Shown: piece by piece, positions 1 through 6,600 of the stretch
Layout of the letters: every line of letters starts with the position of its first letter
How positions within the stretch are numbered: position 1 is the first letter of the stretch
Source of the DNA: Tissierellia bacterium
Lineage (GTDB): Bacteria > Bacillota > Clostridia > Tissierellales > Tepidimicrobiaceae
Assembly: GCA_012798935.1 (NCBI GenBank)
Contig: JAAZMG010000153.1
Location: 1-7,191 of the forward strand
DNA length: 7,191 bases
Reading direction: 5' to 3'
Notes under the pieces: generated by a model
Seen by the model: only the letters and a program-made list of their open reading frames with translations
The model's database searches: none
What the model was told of the DNA's origin: nothing
Translations under genes and position numbers: made by a program

Positions 1-101
1 GATGTTATTGCTGCTGTTAATGTTGTTTTACCGTGGTCTACGTGACCTATAGTTCCTATATTTACATGAGGTTTAGTTCTTTCAAATTTTGCTTTACCCA
101 T
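1..101 (-). CDS. tuf: Elongation factor Tu, N-terminal fragment (cut by window edge)
   Basis: EF-Tu is the cytoplasmic GTPase that delivers aminoacyl-tRNA to the ribosomal A site. Only the first 33 codons are present; the gene continues past the left edge. The translation begins MGKAKFERTKPHVNIGTIGH and carries the P-loop GHVDHGKT at residues 19-26, the G1 nucleotide-binding motif with the exact EF-Tu form. The ATG at 99-101 has a strong Shine-Dalgarno (AAGGAGG, 110-116) eight bases upstream. It follows fusA by 29 bases, the usual fusA-tuf order, and no promoter is visible in that gap, so it is probably read from the str operon transcript. IF-2, SelB and other translational GTPases share the P-loop, but the N-terminal KFERTKPHVNIGTIGHVDHGKTTLTAAIT is specific to EF-Tu. 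Whether the genome has a second tuf copy cannot be seen. Confidence 0.97.
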   Translation of the reverse strand, partial: MGKAKFERTKPHVNIGTIGHVDHGKTTLTAAIT

Positions 102-130
102 TTCCTACTCCTCCTTAATAATATAAATAG

Positions 131-2203
131 TTATTTATGTCCTAATATTTTTTCTGCAATGCTATTTGGCACTGGCTCATAGTGATCAAATTGCATTGAA
201 TAAACTGCTCTACCCTGTGTATTAGAACGAAGATCTGTAGCATATCCAAACATTTCTGCTAGAGGTACATATGCATTTACTACCTGAACACCGGATCTTG
301 GTTCCATACCTTCTATTCTACCTCTTCTTGAGTTAATATCCCCCATTACATCTCCCATATATTCTTCTGGCGTAATAACTTCTACCTTCATAATAGGCTC
401 TAATAATACTGGATTTGCTTTTGCCATAGCTTCCCTGAAACCCATGGATCCAGCTATTTTAAACGCCATTTCATTAGAGTCTACTTCATGATAGGATCCA
501 TCATATAAAGTTACTTTTACATCTAGTACTGGGTAACCGCCCATTATACCAGATTCCATTGCCTCTTGAATACCACTATCTACGGAAGAGATGTATTCTT
601 TGGGTATAACTCCCCCTACTATTGCATTTACAAATTCATAACCAGCTCCTGGTTCTTGTGGCTCAACTTTTAACTTAACATGACCATATTGCCCACGTCC
701 ACCAGATTGTTTTATATACTTTCCTTCTGCCTCAGCAGCTTTTGAAATTGATTCTTTATAAGCTACCTGTGGATTACCTACATTTGCTTCTACCTTAAAT
801 TCTCTAAGGAGTCTATCTACTATTATCTCTAAATGGAGTTCTCCCATACCAGCTATTAAAATCTGGCCTGTTTCTTCACTTGTGGTAGTCCTAAATGTTG
901 GATCTTCCTCAGCAAGTTTTGCTAAGCCTATGCTCATCTTTTCTTGACTTGCTTTTGTCTTAGGCTCAATAGCTACCTCTATAACAGGTTCTGGGAATTC
1001 CATAGTTTCTAATATTATTGGATTATCTGCATCACATAAAGTATCCCCTGTAGAAGTATCCTTAAGACCTACTGCAGCTGCAATATCTCCTGCATGAATT
1101 TCATCTACTTCTACTCTTTTGTTAGCATGCATTAATAAAATTCTACCAATTCTTTCTCTTTTACCTTTTGTAGAATTATATATATAAGCCCCTGATTTAA
1201 GTTTGCCTGAATATACCCTAAAATATGCAAGCTTTCCAACATAAGGATCAGTTACTATTTTAAATGCTAATGCTGAAAATGGCTCATCATCAGATGAAAG
1301 TCTTTCTTCCTCCTCATCTTCTGAGTCAGCTTTTATACCTTTTACTGGTGGTATATCAAGGGGTGATGGTAAATAATCTACTATCGCATCCATCAAAGGC
1401 TGGACTCCTTTATTCTTATAAGAAGAACCGCATAAAACAGGAGTTATCTCTACTTTTATAGTAGCCGTTCTTATAGCTCTATTAATATCATCAGAAGTGA
1501 TTTCTTCTCCTTCAAGATATTTAATCATCAATTCCTCATCATGTTCAGCTACATTCTCTAGTAATTTTTCCCTATGTTCCTTTGCTAAATCTATCATATC
1601 TTCTGGAATATCTACTATTTCTATGTTTTGACCAAGATCATCATTATAAATCCTAGCATTCATATTAACTAAATCTATTACACCCTTAAAATTATCTTCT
1701 TTGCCTATAGGTATTTGTATAGGTACGGGACTAGCTTTAAGCCTTTCCTTGATCATATCAACCGTTTTAAAGAAATCTGCTCCAACAATATCCATCTTGT
1801 TGATAAAAGCCATTCGTGGAACATTATACTTATCCGCTTGTCTCCAAACCGTCTCTGATTGAGGTTCTACACCTCCCTTAGCACAAAACACCGCCACTGC
1901 TCCATCAAGAATTCTCAAAGATCTTTCAACTTCTACTGTGAAATCCACGTGCCCTGGTGTGTCTATAATATTAATCCTATGCTCTTGCCAATAACAAGTA
2001 GTTGCAGCAGATGTAATTGTTATTCCTCTTTCCTGCTCCTGCGCCATCCAATCCATCTCAGCAGAACCTTCATGGGTTTCTCCTATCTTATGAATTTTTC
2101 CAGTATAAAACAATATCCTCTCTGTGGTAGTTGTTTTTCCTGCATCTATATGAGCCATTATTCCTATGTTTCGTATCTTTTCTAATGGAATTTCTCTGGG
2201 CAC
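131..2203 (-). CDS. fusA: Elongation factor G (translocase GTPase)
   Basis: EF-G is the cytoplasmic GTPase that drives tRNA-mRNA translocation and, with the recycling factor RRF, ribosome recycling. The 690-residue protein is full family length. The G domain shows the P-loop AHIDAGKTT (17-25), the switch I segment GITITSAAT (60-68), DTPGH (81-85), NKMD (135-138) and a G5-like GSS near 259-261. Domain II follows at about 305-400, domain III at about 405-480 (DPTFR 434-438), domain IV at about 482-605 with the tip loops GGVIPKEYISSVDSG (530-544) and YDGSYHEVDSNE (567-578), and domain V at the end. The His at 572 corresponds to the translocation-critical tip histidine of the family. The start codon is GTG (2201-2203), seven bases after an AAGGAGG (2211-2217), and gives the family N terminus VPREIPLEKIRNIGIMAHID. 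The stop is TAA. It lies 55 bases after rpsG and 29 before tuf. The canonical str-operon context and full motif set argue for the housekeeping EF-G rather than a TetM/FusB-type or secondary EF-G2 paralogue. Confidence 0.98.
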   Translation of the reverse strand: MPREIPLEKIRNIGIMAHIDAGKTTTTERILFYTGKIHKIGETHEGSAEMDWMAQEQERGITITSAATTCYWQEHRINIIDTPGHVDFTVEVERSLRILDGAVAVFCAKGGVEPQSETVWRQADKYNVPRMAFINKMDIVGADFFKTVDMIKERLKASPVPIQIPIGKEDNFKGVIDLVNMNARIYNDDLGQNIEIVDIPEDMIDLAKEHREKLLENVAEHDEELMIKYLEGEEITSDDINRAIRTATIKVEITPVLCGSSYKNKGVQPLMDAIVDYLPSPLDIPPVKGIKADSEDEEEERLSSDDEPFSALAFKIVTDPYVGKLAYFRVYSGKLKSGAYIYNSTKGKRERIGRILLMHANKRVEVDEIHAGDIAAAVGLKDTSTGDTLCDADNPIILETMEFPEPVIEVAIEPKTKASQEKMSIGLAKLAEEDPTFRTTTSEETGQILIAGMGELHLEIIVDRLLREFKVEANVGNPQVAYKESISKAAEAEGKYIKQSGGRGQYGHVKLKVEPQEPGAGYEFVNAIVGGVIPKEYISSVDSGIQEAMESGIMGGYPVLDVKVTLYDGSYHEVDSNEMAFKIAGSMGFREAMAKANPVLLEPIMKVEVITPEEYMGDVMGDINSRRGRIEGMEPRSGVQVVNAYVPLAEMFGYATDLRSNTQGRAVYSMQFDHYEPVPNSIAEKILGHK

Positions 2204-2258
2204 AATACTTCCTCCTTCCCAAATCTACATCTCATTCCACACTTTTAATTTTACTAGA

Positions 2259-2729
2259 CTACCATCTGTAATGTGCGAATGCTTTGTTTGCTTCTGCCAT
2301 CTTGTGAACTTCTTCTCTCTTCTTAACACTTGCACCTGTATTGTTAGCTGCATCCATTATTTCTTTGGCCAATCTCTCAATCATGGTCTTTTCGCCTCTT
2401 GCTCTAGCATATCGAACTAACCAACGAAGGCCTAAAGTTTCTCTTCTTTCTTGCCTAACCTCTACTGGTACTTGATATGTGGCCCCACCAATACGTCTTG
2501 CTTTTACTTCTAATACTGGCATTATATTGTTCATTGCTTTATAGAATACTTCCAAAGGCTCTTCACCAGTTTTTTCTTCTATATGATCAAATGCACCATA
2601 TACAATGCCTTGAGCTATGCCCTTTTTACCATCAAGCATAATATTATTAATAAGTTTTGTTACAACTATATCATTGTATATAGGGTCTGGCATTACTTCT
2701 CTTTTAGGTATGTTCCCTTTTCTTGGCAC
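2259..2729 (-). CDS. rpsG: 30S ribosomal protein S7
   Basis: S7 is a primary 16S rRNA binder that nucleates assembly of the 30S head and lies near the mRNA exit channel and E site. Starting at the GTG at 2727-2729 gives 156 residues beginning (V)PRKGNIPKREVMPDPIYND, exactly the normal family start and length. A strong Shine-Dalgarno (AAGGAGG, 2738-2744) lies eight bases upstream. An in-frame ATG at 2765 would add 12 residues (MNLLYVVKEGSK) that the family lacks, and it would put the good Shine-Dalgarno inside the gene, so I reject it. The family segment MLDGKKG is at 31-37, the beta-hairpin region GGATYQVPVEVR at 81-92, LGLRWLV at 99-105, and the C-terminal HKMAEANKAFAHYRW ends at 156. The stop is TAG. 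It follows rpsL by 119 bases and precedes fusA by 55. In E. coli, S7 represses its own operon by binding the rpsL-rpsG intercistronic RNA; the structured gap here invites the same question. Confidence 0.97.
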   Translation of the reverse strand: MPRKGNIPKREVMPDPIYNDIVVTKLINNIMLDGKKGIAQGIVYGAFDHIEEKTGEEPLEVFYKAMNNIMPVLEVKARRIGGATYQVPVEVRQERRETLGLRWLVRYARARGEKTMIERLAKEIMDAANNTGASVKKREEVHKMAEANKAFAHYRW

Positions 2730-2736
2730 TTTGCTT

Positions 2737-2744
2737 CCCTCCTT
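2737..2744 (-). promoter_or_regulatory. Shine-Dalgarno that fixes the rpsG start at GTG 2729
   Basis: The minus strand reads AAGGAGGG here, with its core eight bases before the GTG at 2727-2729. The upstream in-frame ATG at 2763-2765 has no comparable site. This settles the start in favour of the GTG and the 156-residue S7. Confidence 0.9.
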
Positions 2745-2791
2745 AACTACATAAAGTAAATTCATTGGTACTCGACAGATTTAAACTGCCG

Positions 2792-2848
2792 CTGTGCACA
2801 CAAATGCTATATATAAATTGGAATAATTCCATTGCATTTTTAGCACAA
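2792..2848 (-). promoter_or_regulatory. Foldable intercistronic element between rpsL and rpsG
   Basis: In the rpsL-rpsG gap, the RNA (minus strand) can form an extended stem beginning one base after the rpsL stop. The outer arm TGTGC (2843-2847) pairs with GCACA (2793-2797), with a possible extra U-G pair between 2848 and 2792. After a 3/4-base internal loop, the inner arm AAATGC (2834-2839) pairs with GCATTT (2802-2807). Inside lies the palindrome TGGAATTATTCCA (2819-2831), able to form a small 5-bp hairpin, plus an AU-rich unpaired stretch. No U-tract follows, so it is not an intrinsic terminator. By position it is a candidate for S7 autoregulation or RNA processing, but that role is inferred; only the complementarity is seen. 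Confidence 0.45.
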
Positions 2849-3265
2849 TTATTTGTTTTTAGGCTTTTTAGCCCCATATTTGGATCTAGATTGCATTCTA
2901 TCTTCTACTCCTGCAGCATCTAAACTACCTCTCACAATATGATATCTAACACCTGGAAGGTCCTTAACTCTTCCACCTCTTATTAGTACAACACTATGTT
3001 CTTGCAAGTTGTGCCCAATCCCAGGAATATAAGCAGCAACTTCAACTCCATTTGTAAGTCTAACCCTAGCTACTTTCCTTAAAGCTGAGTTAGGTTTTTT
3101 AGGAGTAACAGTTCTAACTGCTGTACAAACTCCTCTTTTTTGAGGTGAATTAACTATAGTTACATCTTTCTTCAATGAGTTATAGTTAATACCTAATGCT
3201 GGAGATTTAGACTTGTATTCAACCTTTTTCCTACCCTTTCTAATCAATTGATTAATTGTTGGCAT
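2849..3265 (-). CDS. rpsL: 30S ribosomal protein S12
   Basis: S12 sits at the 30S decoding centre, where it monitors codon-anticodon pairing and influences accuracy and streptomycin binding. From the ATG at 3263-3265 the protein is 138 residues, MPTINQLIRKGRKK..., the length and N terminus typical of Firmicutes S12, which is longer than the 124-residue E. coli form by an insertion around residues 17-38. The decoding loops are intact: TPKKPNSALRK (54-64) and GHNLQEHSVVLIRGGRVKDLPGVRYH (84-109). Lys56 and Lys101, equivalent to E. coli Lys42 and Lys87, and Asp102, the residue methylthiolated in many bacteria, are all wild type, so no classical streptomycin-resistance change is present. Two ATGs are adjacent (3266-3268 and 3263-3265); the second is preferred because it lies seven rather than four bases from the Shine-Dalgarno and matches the family. 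The stop is TAA. It starts 14 bases after ybxF. Confidence 0.97.
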   Translation of the reverse strand: MPTINQLIRKGRKKVEYKSKSPALGINYNSLKKDVTIVNSPQKRGVCTAVRTVTPKKPNSALRKVARVRLTNGVEVAAYIPGIGHNLQEHSVVLIRGGRVKDLPGVRYHIVRGSLDAAGVEDRMQSRSKYGAKKPKNK

Positions 3266-3272
3266 CATTACA

Positions 3273-3279
3273 CCTCCTT
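3273..3279 (-). promoter_or_regulatory. rpsL Shine-Dalgarno abutting the ybxF stop codon
   Basis: The minus strand reads TAG-AAGGAGG-TGTA-ATG-ATG, so the ybxF stop (3280-3282) directly touches the rpsL ribosome binding site. A ribosome terminating on ybxF would cover it, which suggests translational coupling. The spacing is seven bases to the preferred ATG at 3265 and four to the ATG at 3268. Confidence 0.85.
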
Positions 3280-3522
3280 CTATTTCAATAATGCAGCACT
3301 AGCTGCACTAACGTCTATCTTGCATGCTTCCCCTAGTTTTCCCATAGTTTCTACATATATTACTTGAATTTGTTTTTCAGCACATGTTTGAATTATATCC
3401 TTTACTATTCTTTTATCTGCATCTTTAGCTATATATACTATTTCTGCTTCTCCTTTAGCTAATGCTCCTTTTACCTGTTTAGTTCCTACTACTTTGTTGT
3501 TATTATTAAGTCTATGCACCAT
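3280..3522 (-). CDS. ybxF: L7Ae/L30e-family RNA-binding protein (YbxF-like)
   Basis: This 80-residue protein belongs to the L7Ae/L30e/Gadd45 superfamily, whose members bind kink-turn RNA. The Bacillus subtilis homologue YbxF, encoded at the same place between rpoC and rpsL, binds kink-turns and is ribosome-associated; its precise cellular job is not settled. Family features visible are VVGTKQVKGAL (11-21, the GTKQ that meets the RNA), IAKDADKRI (31-39), a Cys at 47, and the loop-9 RNA-contact region ETMGKLGEACKIDVSAA (58-74). The family usually has Gly where this protein has Lys68 and often Gly where it has Ser72. The start is the ATG at 3520-3522, preceded by two overlapping Shine-Dalgarno cores (AAGGAGGAGG, 3531-3540). 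The stop is TAG. There are 143 bases to rpoC upstream, containing a promoter and a hairpin, and 14 bases to rpsL downstream, so it is the first gene of the str transcript. Confidence 0.92.
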   Translation of the reverse strand: MVHRLNNNNKVVGTKQVKGALAKGEAEIVYIAKDADKRIVKDIIQTCAEKQIQVIYVETMGKLGEACKIDVSAASAALLK

Positions 3523-3550
3523 ATAAGTTTCCTCCTCCTTTTAAACATTT

Positions 3551-3588
3551 TAAAGATTATGTAGACATTTTAATCTACATAATCTTTA
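3551..3588 (-). repeat. 15-bp perfect inverted repeat (leader hairpin) before ybxF
   Basis: Bases 3551-3565 and 3574-3588 are perfect reverse complements around an 8-base loop. In the transcript this gives a 15-bp, mostly A-U stem with TTAAAATG in the loop. It ends ten bases before the ybxF Shine-Dalgarno. The downstream RNA is AAATGTTTAA, with no run of U, so a Rho-independent terminator is unlikely. The stem has no internal bulge or G-A pairs, so it is not a kink-turn that YbxF itself would be expected to bind. Possible roles are an RNase III-type processing site separating rpoC from the str mRNA, a 5' stabiliser, or attenuation. The structure is seen; the role is unknown. Confidence 0.8.
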
Positions 3589-3627
3589 TGTTGTCAAAGA
3601 GTCCACTTCAAATTTACACACTAATAC

Positions 3628-3656
3628 ATTCTATCATCAGTTTTTTTCTATGTCAA
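3628..3656 (-). promoter_or_regulatory. Strong sigma-A-type promoter of the ybxF-rpsL-rpsG-fusA-tuf unit
   Basis: On the minus strand there is a consensus -35 box TTGACA (3651-3656), a 17-base spacer holding an A7 run, and a -10 box TAGAAT (3628-3633, one mismatch to TATAAT). The -10 is preceded by TGA, making it an extended -10. The expected transcription start is near 3621, giving a leader of about 99 nt that contains the 15-bp hairpin. The -35 begins nine bases after the rpoC stop codon. This placement matches a separate str-operon promoter that adds to read-through from rpoBC. The prediction rests on sequence match only. Confidence 0.8.
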
Positions 3657-3665
3657 TATGTTTTT

Positions 3666-6600
3666 CTAAAGTCTCTGTTTTTCTTCTTGGTCTTCATATA
3701 CTACATCAATATCTTTATATCTTCTCATCCCTGTACCAGCAGGAATTAGCTTACCAATTATTACATTCTCCTTAAGACCTATCAGATGATCTTCTTTCCC
3801 TTTTATTGATGCTTCTGTTAATACCCGTGTAGTTTCCTGGAAAGAAGCTGCTGACAAGAAAGATTCTGTAGCTAAAGAGGCTTTTGTTATTCCAAGGAGA
3901 GCTCTTCTGCCTACTGCAGGTTTTTGTCCATTTTCTAAAGCTTCTTTGTTTATATCCTCAAAGTTATTAATACTTACTAGACTTCCTGGCAATAAATCTG
4001 TGTCTCCCGGATCCTCTACCTTAACTTTCCCCAGCATCTGTCTTACTATTATTTCAATATGTTTATCGTCTATATCTACTCCCTGAAGCCTATATACCCT
4101 TTGAACCTCTTTAACAAGATACTTTTGTACTCCATGGACTCCCTTGATCTTCAAAATATCATGTGGGTTTACAGACCCCTCAGTTATTTCATCTCCCGAT
4201 TCAATAAAATCCCCAGGTTTTACTAACAATCTAGAACCATAGGTTATGGTATAAGCTTTACTTTCTCCATCTTTAGATGTAACAACAACTTCTTTTTTCT
4301 TTTTTGTCTCATTCAGACTTACTTCTCCTGATATCTCAGAGATAATACCAAGACCTTTAGGTTTCCTTGCTTCAAACAACTCTTCAACCCTTGGCAAACC
4401 TTGAGTAATATCTGCTCCTGCCACTCCACCTGTATGGAATGTACGCATTGTAAGCTGGGTTCCAGGTTCCCCTATAGACTGAGCTGCTATAATTCCCACA
4501 GATTCTCCAATATTTACAGGATCTCCTGTAGCTAAGTTCCTTCCATAACATTTAGCACATACCCCATGACGAGTATTGCATCCAAGAACAGACCTAATTT
4601 TAACTTCTTTTATTCCTACTTTCTCTATTCTCTCTGCCATATCTTCCGTGATTATTTGATCCTTTTTTACAATCACTTCATCGCTATTAGGATCTATTAT
4701 ATCTTCTACAGAGTATCTTCCTATTATTCTATCTTTTAATTCTTCAATTACCTGATTGCCATCCTTAAAAGCTTTTGCTGTTAAATATTGTTCTGTTCCA
4801 CAGTCTTCTTCCCTTACGATAACATCTTGGCTAACATCAACTAGTCTTCTAGTTAAATAACCAGAGTCAGCAGTTCTTAAAGCTGTGTCCGCCAATCCTT
4901 TTCTTGAACCATGAGTAGATATAAAAAACTCTAGTACATCTAGGCCTTCCCTAAAATTAGATTTTATAGGTATTTCTATGGTTCTACCAGAAGCGCTAGC
5001 CATTAAACCTCTCATACCAGCTAATTGTCTAATCTGATTCTGACTGCCCCTTGCTCCTGAATGAGCCATAATATATACATTGTTCATGGGATCTAAATTG
5101 TTCATCAATGCATCCCCAACTTCATCTGTAGATTTGTTCCATATTTGAATTACCTTTTCGTATCTTTCCTCATCTGAAATTAGTCCTCTTCTATAAGATT
5201 TCTCAAATTTATCTACTTCTTCTTCTGCTTTTCCTAACAACTCTGCCTTTTGATGAGGTACAATTATATCTCCCATACTTACAGTTATAGCCCCTATTGT
5301 AGAATAATGAAAACCAATTTCTTTTATATTATCAAGTACAGAAGCCGTTACTGTATTACCATGCTTTCTATAGCATTTTTCTACTATAACTCCCAAAGTC
5401 TTTTTATCTACTAATCTGTCTACTTCTAAGGAATATTTATCTTTTTCCCTATCTATAAATCCTAAGTCCTGTGGTATCTTTTCATTAAATATAAATCTTC
5501 CTACAGTACTTTCCACAAGACGTCCTCTATCATTTTCATCTAGCTTTCTTCTTACTTTTACCTTAGCATGAATACCCAAGTTCCCATTATAGTAAGCCTT
5601 AAGCATTTCATCATAATCTTTAAATACTTTACCCTCACCTTTTTCCCCAGGATTTTCAACAGTTAAATAATAGCTACCTAAAACCATATCCTGAGTTGGT
5701 GTAGTAATAGGTTTTCCGTCCTTCGGCGCAAGTATATTATTTATAGATAGCATGAGTAACCTTGCTTCAGCTTGAGCTTCAGTGGATAATGGTAAATGTA
5801 CAGCCATTTGGTCTCCATCAAAGTCTGCATTATAAGCTGTACAAGCAAGAGGATGAAGTTTAATGGCTTTTCCCTCTACCAACACAGGTTCAAAAGCTTG
5901 AATTCCTAATCTGTGAAGGGTAGGTGCCCTATTCAACAACACAGGATGATCCCTTATTACCTCATCTAATACATCCCATACCTCCGGTCTCATTCTTTCT
6001 ACCATACGTTTAGCAGATTTTATATTATGAGCATGATTTTCTTGAACTAATTTTTTCATCACAAAAGGCTTAAACAATTCTAAAGCCATCTTCTTAGGCA
6101 AACCACATTGGTAAAACTTTAGCTCTGGTCCTACCACTATAACAGAACGTCCAGAGTAATCGACCCGCTTGCCTAATAAATTTTGCCTAAATCTACCTTG
6201 TTTCCCCTTTAACATATCCGACAAGGACTTTAATGGTCTATTGCCAGGACCTGTAACAGGCCTTCCTCTACGGCCATTGTCTATCAACGCATCTACCGCT
6301 TCTTGTAGCATCCTTTTTTCATTTCTAACAATAATATCTGGTGCACCTAAATCTAATAATCTTTTTAATCTATTATTTCTATTAATTACCCTTCTATAAA
6401 GGTCATTTAAGTCCGATGTAGCAAATCTACCTCCATCTAGCTGAACCATCGGTCTTAAATCCGGTGGTATAACAGGGATAACATCTAAAATCATCCATTC
6501 TGGCCTGTTCCCTGACTGTCTAAAAGCTTCCACAACCTCAAGCCTTCTTATTATTCTTACCTTTTTTTGTCCTGTAGATTCTTTAAGCTGAATTCTTAAA

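Noticed and set aside
102..130. Promoter or terminator between fusA and tuf
   Set aside because: The 29 bases hold only a short AT-rich inverted repeat and the tuf Shine-Dalgarno; no -35/-10 pair or GC stem with U-tract is present.
1264..1461. Plus-strand open frame opposite fusA
   Set aside because: It has no Shine-Dalgarno and low-complexity composition, and lies entirely antisense to the conserved EF-G coding sequence; it is a shadow frame.
1859..2420. Two overlapping plus-strand open frames opposite fusA and rpsG
   Set aside because: They lie antisense to conserved coding sequence, with Cys/Ser/Phe-rich translations typical of shadow frames and no ribosome binding site.
2730..2765. 12-codon N-terminal extension of S7 from the upstream ATG
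   Set aside because: It is not part of the S7 family, lacks a ribosome binding site, and would place the strong Shine-Dalgarno inside the gene.
2819..2831. TGGAATTATTCCA palindrome as a repressor operator
   Set aside because: No promoter lies next to it, since no -35/-10 pair with acceptable spacing is visible in the gap; it fits better as part of an RNA fold.
2851..3265. Streptomycin-resistance alteration in S12
   Set aside because: The residues matching E. coli Lys42 and Lys87 are both lysine, so the classical resistance sites are wild type.
3541..3588. Intrinsic terminator between rpoC and ybxF
   Set aside because: A strong stem exists, but no U-tract follows on either strand and the stem is A-U rich, so classical Rho-independent termination is unlikely.
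6169..6399. Plus-strand open frame opposite rpoC
   Set aside because: It overlaps the highly conserved beta' core on the other strand and resembles no known protein.
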